Source: Rhododendron vialii (Eukaryota > Streptophyta > Magnoliopsida > Ericales > Ericaceae). Taken from it: 64,000 nt of DNA. The notes under the pieces were generated by a model. That model did not search any database, was not told the origin of the DNA, and worked only from the letters and a program-made list of their open reading frames with translations. The position numbers and the translations under genes are program-made. The DNA lies in NCBI RefSeq assembly GCF_030253575.1, contig NC_080563.1:36317001-36381000 (forward strand), read 5' to 3'. This document shows positions 44,528 through 54,227 of this stretch, piece after piece (within the stretch, counting starts at the first letter, position 1; each line of letters starts with the position of its first letter).

Positions 44528-47500
44528 ATGGTGGAAGTAACTCCAGCAACGCCGCATGAACCAAAAGATGTGTTAGACGAGGGAAGGGACAAATTACCAC
44601 CCGGGGCTCCGAGAAAGCCCCAGGGTGGGCACAGAAGGAACACGAGTAAGGACCGCCCCCTTACCGTGCATCATAACTCCAAAAATAGAGGAGATGGAGA
44701 GACGGCTTCAAGATCCACGAGAAGGAGTAAATCCCATCAAAGGGATGAATTAATCGCGCACTCCAGGAGTGTGCACCATAGTGACGACGTTCTTGATAGG
44801 AAGAGGCAAGAAGTCGAGGAGTATGCTCGTCTGATTAAAAAACGAGAGCATGAGATCAGAGAATTGGAAAGAATTAGGGAGCATCCGGAGGATTCTGGCC
44901 TGTCTCGAGGAAATTCTAGAGGCAGTAGGTATGCTATGGTACAATACAGAAAAGATCCTTCACGAGGAAGAAGGAGCAGAAGTCCTGTTAGAGGGCGTCA
45001 CGAAGCTTCTCCACGAAAAAGGGGAAGAACAAGTAGAAGCCGAACACCGGAGAGAAAGACTTCTTCACGAAAAAAGAGGAGCAGAGACCGAAGTTCTACC
45101 CCCGAGGAAGAGGACACAAGAAAGCATCATCGAGACAGGTACGAGAGACCTGATGCTGATTGGGTCAAGGCTACGGCCCACAAGTCAAAGGAGGAAGAGG
45201 ATGGGACAGTGACTGCACGAGAAGCAGCACGCAAGGCCCTGAGTAATATTGCAGCCTCTCCCTTTACAAAGAGGCTACAAGAAGCAAGGTTGCCGAGCAG
45301 AGTGAAGCACGGTGCATTCGTACTTTACGAGACAAATACGGATCCCGTAGCTCACATACAGCATTACCAACAGGCCATGTTTATGCATGAGGGGGATGAT
45401 TCCATCTTGTGCAAGATGTTTCCCTCCAGTCTTGGCAAGGTGGCTTTATCCTGGTTTCATAAGTTGGCCCCACGATCCATACGAGGATGGAGGCAGTTGG
45501 CAGAGGAATTCACTGCTCGGTTCTTAACGAGCAGAAAGGCCCCAAAGACTTTTGAGAGTCTTTCCACCATGAAGCAGGAGGAGAACGAGCAGATCAGGGA
45601 TTATGCAAAGAAGTACTGGGAAACTTTCAACGAGATTGAAAGTTGCAGTGAAGAGTATGCAATTGCTACGTTCAAAACTGGTTTGCCTGTTCGGGGGGAG
45701 CTGCGCCGTTCATTGAATAAACATCCAGTAGCCACCTTGGCTAAATTGATGGAACGGATAGAGCAACACGCCAGAATGGAGGATGACATACTCCGTGAGG
45801 ATGGCAGGACGGTTGCCGAACAGCAGAAGGCACCTGCCAAAAAGGTGGATAAGCCAGAACCCAAGTCTTACAAAGACAGAAGGGAGTACGGGCAGGCTAA
45901 GAAGGAGGCATACAAGGACAAGCAAGCTCCTGACCCCAAGTCCTTCTTTTCTATCACTACGGTTTGGAAAGAACCAATATACAGGATTCTTTATCGAATA
46001 AAGAATCAGCCATATTTTAAATGGCCCCCAAGTCTAGGTGGAGACAAAGATGCAAAACGTGCTACGAATCAGCACTGCAGTTATCACAAAGATTGGGGCC
46101 ATATGACCGAGGATTGTGAGGTATACAAGAGGCACCTTGATGATTTGGTCTCTCGGGGCTATCTCAAAGAGTTTATCCAGGAGGACCCTAAAGAGAAAGG
46201 GAAGGCCATGGAACTGGGTTACGAGCAACACCCTAAAGGCGTGATCCATATGATACATGGGTTGGCTGCACCTTATACGAGGAGTGAGGTGAGGCTGTTG
46301 CAAAGACAGGTCAAGCATGATCAGCACGTGATGCGGTTGGGAAACAAGAGAGGGCGAGAGACTAATGCATGCAACGAGAGCATGGCATTTAGTGACGATG
46401 ATTTAGCGGAGGTCCAAATACCCCACAATGATGCATTGGTCGTAACCCTACGAGTTGGGGAATACGACATCGAAAGAATTCTAGTGGACTCGGGGAGCTG
46501 TACAGAGGTGTTGTACTATGATGCATTCAAGAAGCTGGGCCTGGCCCAACCAGACTTAGAACAATCAACAACACCTCTAATTGGGTTCGGTGCAGGAGCA
46601 GTCTGGCCCCTAGGAAAGGTAACGTTACCTGTTCGGGCCGGATCAGTGGTGTTAAGAACGGACTTTTTGGTGGTCGATGTCCCATCTTCCTATAACGCGA
46701 TTATAGGGAGGACTTGGTTGCACAAAATGAGAGCAGTCTCCTCGACTTATCACCAGATGGTGAAGTTCCCAGGATCAAATGGGATTGAAATCCTTAAAGG
46801 AAACCAGAAAGTGGCACAGCAATGCTTGATTTCCATCATTAAAACTGCCCCGAAGGTCCACCATGTTCACACATTAGAAGTACCAGACCAACCAACCATC
46901 GAGGATGTTGGAAGAAGCCCGGCTGAAAAAGTGCTTGAGGGCCTGGAGAAGATTCAGATCAACGAGACTGATCCTGAAAGATATTTTTTGATTGGGGAAT
47001 CATTACCAGCAAACGAAAAGGCTGAGTCGATACGATTTCTGAAAGAGTATATTGATGTCTTTGCATGGGTACCTGAGGAAATGCCTGGGGTGGATGCAGA
47101 TGTGATCTGTCACCATTTAAACATTGATCCTCTGCATAAGCCGATCATTCAGAAGAAACGAAGGGCAGCCGTACAGCATGTAAATGCTGTGATCGAAGAG
47201 GTCGATCGTTTATTGGAGGCCAAGGCAATACGTGAAGTCTATTACCCAGAATGGTTATCCAACACTGTTGTGGTAAAGAAGAAGAACGGAAAGTGGCGTG
47301 TCTGCGTGGACTTCACAGACCTGAACAAGGCATGTCCTAAGGACAGTTTTCCTTTGCCTAGGATTGACCAATTGGTTGATGCAACCTCTGGCTACGAGCG
47401 AATGAGTTTTCTCGATGCATATCGAGGATATCATCAGATTGCTATGTTTGAACCTGATCAAGAGAAGACTTCGTTCATCACACCACGAGGGTTATACTGT

Positions 47501-49249
47501 TACAGTGTTATGCCCTTTGGACTAAGGAATGCTGGGGCTACATACCAAAGACTTGCAACCATTATGTTCAAGAAACTCATCGGGAAGACTTTGGAAGTTT
47601 ACATAGATGATATGGTGGTAAAGAGTCGAGAAAAGGGAGGGCATATTTCTGATCTAAGGGAAGTGTTCGAAATCCTGAGGAAGTATAAGCTGAAACTCAA
47701 CGCCTCGAAGTGTGCATTTGGAGTTGGTTCAGGAAAATTCCTGGGCCATTTGGTAACTTTGAGAGGGATAGAGGCAAATCCCGATCAGATTGATGCCTTA
47801 CAAAGACTACAGAGTCCCAAAACTACCAAGGAAGTCCAAAGGCTGGCTGGAATGGCAGCAGCACTTAACAGATTCATCAGCAGGTCAAGCGATAAATGCA
47901 GACCCTTTTTTCAGCTATTGAAAAAGAGGGAGGGATTTGAATGGGGAGCAGAATGTGAACAAGCTTTCCAGAACCTGAAGAAGTACCTGGCCGAGCCCCC
48001 ACTGTTGTCAACTCCACAGCCTGGTGAGTCTTTAATTCTGTACTTAGCTGTTTCCGAGCATGCAGTAAGTGCAGTCTTGTTGAGGGATTTGGGGACCGAG
48101 CAAATCCCCATTTATTATGTTAGCAAGACATTGTTGGACGCAGAGACGAGATATCTGCCTTTAGAAAAACTTGTCCTGGCACTTAGGACAGCAACCAGGA
48201 AATTGCCACACTACTTCCAAAGCCATAAGGTTGTGGTTTATACTGAGTATCCGTTAAAGTCACTGCTTCGAAAGGCAGATTTTTCGGGAAGGATCTCGAC
48301 GTGGTCCGTGGAGTTAAGTCAGTATGATCTCGAGTATCAGCCACGCATAGCAATTAAAGGCCAGGTGTTGGCTGATTTTGTGGCAGAGTTTTCCCCCACT
48401 GTTGCTCCCTTGCCTCCTACGAGAAAGGAACAGGCAGTTAAGACATCATCCTTGAAGGATCAACCCGTAGCCGAACAGGATCCAAAAGAATGGAAGTTAT
48501 TCATTGATGGATCAGCGTGTAGTACTGGTTCTGGAATTGGAGTTGTCCTCTTTCCTCCTCAAGGAGTTCTGATTGAACTCTCTGTTCGGCTTGGATTCAG
48601 TGCATCGAATAATGTGGCTGAATATGAAGCACTCTTGGCAGGATTGAGAAGTGCGAAGACCCTTAAAGCAGAACGGGTCAGGGTGTATTGTGATTCCCAG
48701 CTTGTTGTGAATCAACTGTCCGGCGAGTACGAGACTCGGAATGAAAAGATGGTAGCCTACGTGCAGGCAGCAAAAGACTTGCTTGATACTTTCGAGAGGG
48801 TATATATTGAGCAAATAAGTTCTGGACAGAATGCTCATGCAGATTCTTTAGCTTGGTTGGCTGCAGCAGTACCAACAGAGTTTAAAAGAAGGGTGGCAGT
48901 AGAATACCTCAATGAGCCGAGCATTGGGAAGAGTGTAGACTTGGTCTTGGACGTGAACCAAGGACCAAGTTGGATGGACCCAATAATGGAGTTCTTACGA
49001 GACGAGATACTCCCTTCTGATAAAAAGGAGGCCCACAAGATAAGAGTCAAATCTGCTAGGTTTTGGCTGTCCCCAGAGGGTAAGTTGTATAGGAAATCCT
49101 TTACAGGTCCCTATTTGCTATGCGTACATCCTGAGATGGTACAGAAGTTCCTTCATGAAATCCACGAGGGAACATGTGGGAGCCATGCTGGGGGCAGATC
49201 TATTGCCCACCGAGCAATTACTCCCCCAAACACTTGTGTGATGTTCTAA
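44528..49249 (+). CDS. Inner Tat gag-pol polyprotein, open but lacking the integrase core
   Basis: 1573 residues from ATG 44528, 30 bp after the primer site. N-terminal part is basic and RS-rich (RSRSPVRGR, KKRSRDRSS), then the gag domain at about 270-400 (FPSSLGKVALSWFHKLAP, EEFTARFLTSRKAPK) and a C-H-C-type segment CSYHKDWGHMTEDC at about 517. Protease ILVDSGSCTEVLYY at about 652. RT with VCVDFTDLNKACPKDSFP at about 925 and VYIDDMVVKS at about 1024. RNase H, then archaeal-type RNase H WKLFIDGSACSTGSG at about 1320 with NNVAEYEALLAGLRSA. Integrase starts (HEIHEGTCGSHAGGRS, about 1537) but breaks off after SIAHRAI; no CxxC, no catalytic core. The last residues are read from the following repeat DNA. 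Confidence 0.93.
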   Translation: MVEVTPATPHEPKDVLDEGRDKLPPGAPRKPQGGHRRNTSKDRPLTVHHNSKNRGDGETASRSTRRSKSHQRDELIAHSRSVHHSDDVLDRKRQEVEEYARLIKKREHEIRELERIREHPEDSGLSRGNSRGSRYAMVQYRKDPSRGRRSRSPVRGRHEASPRKRGRTSRSRTPERKTSSRKKRSRDRSSTPEEEDTRKHHRDRYERPDADWVKATAHKSKEEEDGTVTAREAARKALSNIAASPFTKRLQEARLPSRVKHGAFVLYETNTDPVAHIQHYQQAMFMHEGDDSILCKMFPSSLGKVALSWFHKLAPRSIRGWRQLAEEFTARFLTSRKAPKTFESLSTMKQEENEQIRDYAKKYWETFNEIESCSEEYAIATFKTGLPVRGELRRSLNKHPVATLAKLMERIEQHARMEDDILREDGRTVAEQQKAPAKKVDKPEPKSYKDRREYGQAKKEAYKDKQAPDPKSFFSITTVWKEPIYRILYRIKNQPYFKWPPSLGGDKDAKRATNQHCSYHKDWGHMTEDCEVYKRHLDDLVSRGYLKEFIQEDPKEKGKAMELGYEQHPKGVIHMIHGLAAPYTRSEVRLLQRQVKHDQHVMRLGNKRGRETNACNESMAFSDDDLAEVQIPHNDALVVTLRVGEYDIERILVDSGSCTEVLYYDAFKKLGLAQPDLEQSTTPLIGFGAGAVWPLGKVTLPVRAGSVVLRTDFLVVDVPSSYNAIIGRTWLHKMRAVSSTYHQMVKFPGSNGIEILKGNQKVAQQCLISIIKTAPKVHHVHTLEVPDQPTIEDVGRSPAEKVLEGLEKIQINETDPERYFLIGESLPANEKAESIRFLKEYIDVFAWVPEEMPGVDADVICHHLNIDPLHKPIIQKKRRAAVQHVNAVIEEVDRLLEAKAIREVYYPEWLSNTVVVKKKNGKWRVCVDFTDLNKACPKDSFPLPRIDQLVDATSGYERMSFLDAYRGYHQIAMFEPDQEKTSFITPRGLYCYSVMPFGLRNAGATYQRLATIMFKKLIGKTLEVYIDDMVVKSREKGGHISDLREVFEILRKYKLKLNASKCAFGVGSGKFLGHLVTLRGIEANPDQIDALQRLQSPKTTKEVQRLAGMAAALNRFISRSSDKCRPFFQLLKKREGFEWGAECEQAFQNLKKYLAEPPLLSTPQPGESLILYLAVSEHAVSAVLLRDLGTEQIPIYYVSKTLLDAETRYLPLEKLVLALRTATRKLPHYFQSHKVVVYTEYPLKSLLRKADFSGRISTWSVELSQYDLEYQPRIAIKGQVLADFVAEFSPTVAPLPPTRKEQAVKTSSLKDQPVAEQDPKEWKLFIDGSACSTGSGIGVVLFPPQGVLIELSVRLGFSASNNVAEYEALLAGLRSAKTLKAERVRVYCDSQLVVNQLSGEYETRNEKMVAYVQAAKDLLDTFERVYIEQISSGQNAHADSLAWLAAAVPTEFKRRVAVEYLNEPSIGKSVDLVLDVNQGPSWMDPIMEFLRDEILPSDKKEAHKIRVKSARFWLSPEGKLYRKSFTGPYLLCVHPEMVQKFLHEIHEGTCGSHAGGRSIAHRAITPPNTCVMF

Positions 49250-49641
49250 GTACGTGATACTTAGGCGTTTTTGTGTGAGTACGTGATACTTAACAAGTAT
49301 GAAACACTTGTATGGACGTTCAAAGTACGAGATACTTATATGGTGTTTTAAGTACGTGATACTTGAGAACCTATATTGGCTTGACTTAAATGTAAGCCAC
49401 ATTTAGTTCAGTACGTGAAACTGAAACACAAGTACGAGACACTTGTGTGATGTTCTAAATACGTGATACTTAACAAGTATGAATACACTTGTAAAGTACT
49501 TAAAACAGTACGAGACACTGGGAAACAAATGTTTTGAAGTACGTGACACTTAAACAAATTTAAGTATGTGAAACTTGACAGGCGTGAAAGATTTGCTAAA
49601 AAGTACGAAATACTTATGCAAACAAATGATACGACATACTT
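49248..49641. repeat. Array of 12 imperfect palindromes AAGTACGWGAYACTT
   Basis: Copies start near 49248, 49277, 49323, 49350, 49409, 49430, 49457, 49506, 49537, 49562, 49601 and 49627. Arms AAGTA and TACTT are complementary around a CGWGA centre. Spacing is irregular (about 21-49 bp), so this is not a simple tandem repeat. Between them ACAAGTATGAA.ACACTTGT occurs twice (about 49293, 49473), another palindrome. The same core is in both LTRs. It starts exactly where the integrase homology ends and stops about 180 bp before the 3' end of the opposite-strand gene. Confidence 0.85.
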
Positions 49642-49819
49642 AGATTGAAACATTGCAGCTGCAACAACAAAGGATGCCGAGCAAAACATAAGGTTATGCC
49701 ACGAAGGGCCAAATACCTGTGTTAACAAAGTATTCAAACTGAACAGGTGCCTCACAGGGCCAAAGTATGCTTATGGTCACGCAGGACCAGCAACCAAAAC
49801 AATTCTTATACTTACCAAA

Positions 49820-52108
49820 TCAATCCACATTCTGGACCTCAGGAGTGTTAGTGTTGATGTCAGTATTGGCACCATCTTCGACTACATTTTCTTCCAGGTT
49901 AATGGGCTCAACAGGTACATCCCGAGCAGGAGCTTCAGTAGGGACCACATCCGTGGGGATATCTTCCTCAGCATTAGCAAATTCTTCAATTTGCTGTTCA
50001 AAGTCTTCCTCTGGATGTTCTGTTGGCTCTGGAATATCCTCGATGTTCTGAACACGGGTGCTAGGCAGCTCGTTCTCAACCCAGAAAGGTGAATCCTCAG
50101 CAACCCCTAGTTTTGTAAGACAGGTTTCCCAGCTGGCAATCCAGACCTGGTCCTGTAAAGCTGGCATCTGTTCCACGTAACTGGCGGTTGTGGCATCATA
50201 ACCCTTCTGGTAGCCATCTTCAAATGAAGCCTTCTTGGTGCTGTCTATTTCAGACAAAGCTTGATTTAGGCTCTCTTCGGCAACTTGCAGCTTGCCTTTA
50301 GCACCATTAAAATCTGCCTTGGCTTTGTCTCTTTCTCTTTCAAGCCGAGCAACTGTCCGAAGAAGTCGAGTGTTGTCATTTAGCAACCTGATTTGTTCGG
50401 CCTCAGCTTCTTGGTACTTTTGCCCCATGGTTACCATTTTTTGAATAAACTGGCAAAAACAGCGAGTGGTGAGTGACAAGCGTAGCAGTATATGATATAT
50501 GGTATACGAAATATACATGAAGACTTATATGAAAAGATTGAGTCACATTACCTTAATTCCATTAACAAGACCAGTAGACACCAGCCGATCAGGAGACGAC
50601 AGAGACTCCTTTTGCGAATCAACAGGGAGCATCAAACCTTGGGCCAAGGCTAGAGCAGTCTCAGATGAACTAGCACTATCCCCAACATGGACAAGACGGT
50701 CTCCCCTAGTAAAAGAAGGAGTCCATGTCTGGGGGAGCACTTGAGCAGTTGGTGACACAGGGAGATGGGTTTCTGTATCAGCCTGTGGGACAGAATCAGC
50801 TGGGTCATCAGACCTCGGCCGTTTGTCCCGATGTGCGTTAGCAGCATCAAGGGAACCTTCCTCCCCCCGAGGAGAAGATGATGATCTTGCTGATCCCCCC
50901 TATTGCGACGAGGTTGTGGGGGCGGAGCGCCAGATGATGCTACCCTGTTGGTAGCACCTCGTCCTCGTGCGGGCACAGTAAGTAAGGAGCTGAGATTAAG
51001 AGGTTGACGGGTCATTGTACCTGGGTTACAAGGGGATCGAGAATAACCAGAAGAAGAAGACTGGCTGGTATCACGATATGCAATCAGCTGCTCGGATTGT
51101 TGTTGATTAGAGACTGATCCACGAGAAGATCTTCTGAGTCTCAAACGAGGAAGTGGCACGCCTTCTGAAATGGGAACTTCACCAGGTAGGCCAGCAACAG
51201 TAACCCCAGTTTGAAGTCTTGAGATACGTTCTTGAGGGGCAGTTGAGGTGGATGCAGCACTGGTACTAGGATGAGCAAGTCTTCTATCAATGACCCCTCT
51301 GTACGAAGGATCGTATCCCAGCAGTATATCAGCGTCTCGACCCCGACCAGCTGTTCGGGTTCCTGGTTCTCCTGTATACTTTAGTATCCTGTTAATGTCC
51401 CCTGCTCGGATGTAGCTCGGCTCACGTCTAGGACGTTTGTTAACGTTTTCAGCTGCAAGTTTCAAATTGAAAAACCAATTTAGTTCATGAGAAAGCTACG
51501 AGAAAGCAGTAAATGAAGAAATTGCAAAAGATAAAAAGCAAGAGCATACGTGGATAACCCCATATGTGGGGGCAATGGAGCCCTATCACCTGGCCATCTT
51601 CCCCTAAGGGCTCGAATGCTCCAGTCACATAGAGGAAGTCGATCTCGTGGTCACGAGCAGAATCTGGCAGATTGAGCACGAAGCGCTTTTCTGCCCTTCT
51701 AACTTTGAAATAGTAGGTATTATAGTCAGGGTTTAGTACAATACTGTACCACCACTGAATATCCCAAATTCCTAACTGGGTCCCCAGAATCCTATTCAAA
51801 GCTATTACACCCATTATCAACCTAAAGACGTTTGTTGATACTTGCATGGGGGTGAGACGATACCAGTTTAGGATCTGACGGAGTAGTGGGTGAAGAGGAA
51901 ATCGAACTCCACCTTCGACGATGGCAACAATGGGGATACACATTCGATCCCAGGAACCTCCGTCTCTATCTGCGCCCAGGGGGGCGAGTTCGAGACCAAC
52001 GTTCTCTGGAACGTTATATTCCCTCCTAAATGCCGCCATGGCAGTAGGGGTCTCACATAATTTCCTAAATTTACTGGGTCTCAAAGGATTCTCACCATCG
52101 TCAGCCAT
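49820..52108 (-). CDS. Opposite-strand spliced gene of the inner Tat element (Transposase_28-like)
   Basis: Exon 1 52108-51550 (MADDGENPLRPSKFRKLCETP), donor C|GTATGC; exon 2 51452-50552, acceptor TTGCAG, the join reading YP-PENVNKRPR in frame; donor AAG|GTAATG; exon 3 50449-49820, acceptor TTGCCAG. Exon 1 has VEGGVRFPLHPLLRQILNWY, STNVFRLIMGVIALN and WDIQWWYS, the pattern of the 'putative gypsy type transposon' family (PF04195). Exon 2 is Ser/Arg/Pro-rich with NLS-like KRPRREP. Exon 3 is a strong coiled coil (YQEAEAEQIRLLNDNTRLLR...) followed by an acidic tail ending at 49820. A run of six G near 50896 shifts the frame by one base; with one more G the frame would continue to the exon 2 donor. 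The role of this family is unknown; I infer a nuclear, DNA- or chromatin-binding protein. Confidence 0.7.
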
Positions 52109-52698
52109 GGGTATACCCAGGAAAGAAGAAAGACTGAAAAAGGGTGTAATTGAAACCCTAGAAAAACGACCCACGAATCTGAGAGTGAGATCTCAGAGGG
52201 AAGCCTAAGAAGACGAAATGGAGTAAGAACGAGAATCTTACAAGAATAAATGTGACGATTCCCTTGAATGCAATTGAATTTGCAGGTGGCGGCAATGGCG
52301 GATAGCGGGATGCTTTCGCCTGATTTCTAGAAAGAGAAGGAGTGCGTGTAAATCTTTGGTAAAAACCCAAAGAGAGCTCTTTCAGGGGTTAAGGGGTGAG
52401 AGACGGAGACGAAACGTCTCCTCTCACACCGTTACAGGAAAAAGTAACGGAAAGCAGAAACCGTTCTGACGCCGTTTCATAGAACGTCAGTTCGAAGTTA
52501 ATGCTAGGCACACGAAAACGTGCCACGTGGAGTCATTTACCCCGAAATGGTATAATGACATAGGCGCCAAAAGGCATCAATGAAGTATTGAAATCATGAC
52601 TGCACGGGATCAAAAGAGTTTGGTCTAGATAGAATTCTGTTTCTAAGCGTCATATATTACCCCCGAACAGTGGTAAATACATGAAGCTGGGGAGCAAT

Positions 52699-53670
52699 TG
52701 TAGGGAGGTATTCCCGAGCAGATACATTTAGTTACCAAACACGTGATGTTTGGGAACACGAGGTAAATACGACTGGACTTATCGCCGGGCAGTTCGGTGA
52801 ACAGCGCTATGGACCAGTGATATGAGAAGTCATGGCTATAAATAGACTGTTCGGTTATGATACAGCCGAACAGATGATGTAAAGAACCTAGCATGTGATA
52901 CGAGTAATCACGGGTTGAAAGCAATGCAATCGATATCTGAATAAATGGTACGTGGGACCATAGTTTGAATATAGACAGGACAGTCATCATGCTAAACAAG
53001 TGTTCGGCAATATGGACCAGTGACATGAGAAGTCAATAGTCCAGGGAGGTTGTACGGGCTCAAGGACCAGTTACATGTGAGTTAACTGGTCCAAGCCGTC
53101 TGTTCGGCTATGAGACGGCCGAACAAAGATGGAACTCCAATCGAGAGTAGGAGCAGAGAGAATACTCTGGAAGATTCCAGAATAGTCATGTCTCATATAG
53201 GGATAAAGATCCCAAGAATATAGGATCTGAGAAAGATACCCAACGAGTATGGGATGTTCGGCTCTTAAAGGAAAAGAATCCTAAAAGGACTCTTTTCCAT
53301 AAACTGATAAAGGAAACGAGACTCCTTGATATCCTGGGTTTCCTATACGAGTTAGGAATCCTATGGCAATAAGGATGCTTGGACAGCAAGCATCCATAAA
53401 TCTATAAATATGAGGAAAACCTAGAGGTAAAAGGTACGCAATACGTTGCATTATTATTGCTTTCCTACTGATAATTAGGGTTTAACTGCTAGTACGTGAT
53501 ACTAACAAAGGCATCGGAGGGCCTTTGCCACGAGAGGCAAAGGTGCACTCACCCCCTGTCTATTTTGCAGATTAGGGTTCAGACGTCGAGCTAGGGTTCC
53601 GGTGAAGAGGCACGAATAAGCCGTTGCAATCCAGTTGATCCGAAGCGTCAATTGTTTTCATCCCCCTACA
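52699..53670 (+). repeat. Inner Tat 3' LTR
   Basis: 972 bp, one difference seen from the 5' LTR. The preceding GAAGCTGGGGAGCAA is the likely polypurine tract. Confidence 0.94.
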
Positions 53671-53801
53671 GCCATTTCCTCCCTACTGTCACCCTGTTGA
53701 TTCAGATCAATCTTCTGAGTTCGTTGAGGAGTTGGGTCAACAGTGGCGTTCCTCCCTGGTACAGCATTGGCTGAGTCTGATGCAGGTTGATTTGTTGTAA
53801 C

Positions 53802-54227
53802 TAGGGCTGCAAACGATCCGAGCCGCTCGCGAGCGGCTCGGAGCTCGGCTCGATAACGGCTCGGCTCGGCTCGGTTCAAGACAAAAACGAGCCGAGCTCG
53901 AGCTCGAGTCCTGGGCTCGTTTCATAAACGAGCTGAGCTCGAGCTAGTCGAAACTCGGCTCGAATTGGCTCGTGAGCTCGATTATATGATATATTTATAT
54001 ATATATTTACATATTTATATTTATTTATATATATATTTATATATATTTGTTTCATAAACGAGCCGAACGAGCCAAGCTCGAGCTCCGTAAATACATATCG
54101 AGCCGAGCTCGAGCTCGAGTCCTGCAGCTCGTCACGAGCTCGAGCCGAGCTCGAGCCAACTAAATTTTTGCCGAGCCGAGCTCGAACACTCTAAAACTCG
54201 GCTCGGCTCGGCTCGTTTGCAGCCCTA
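53802..54227. mobile_element. hAT-type MITE rich in GAGCCGAGCTCG words
   Basis: 426 bp, TAGGGCTGCAAACGA...TCGTTTGCAGCCCTA, with 8-bp target duplication GTTGTAAC (53794-53801, 54228-54235). Many GGCTCG/CGAGCC repeats make it strongly self-complementary; the middle is TTTATATA-rich. Inserted in the PMD gene. Same family as 36881-37441. Confidence 0.92.

Larger units (their letters stand above)
43507..53670 (+). mobile_element. Inner Ty3/gypsy element, Tat type, recent, integrase-truncated
   Basis: 10,164 bp inserted in the PMD gene of the outer element. LTRs 43507-44478 and 52699-53670 (972 bp each), TG...CA, target duplication GCCAT (43502-43506, 53671-53675). I see one LTR difference (GCGATATGG/GCGCTATGG), so the insertion is very recent. 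Gag-pol is one open frame but ends in the integrase zinc region; an array of palindromic 15-mers and an opposite-strand spliced gene follow. It would need integrase from a relative to move. Confidence 0.94.

Noticed and set aside
49248..49641. CRISPR-like array
   Set aside because: The 15-mers are palindromic, diverged and unevenly spaced without unique spacers of constant size, in a plant retroelement; no cas genes.
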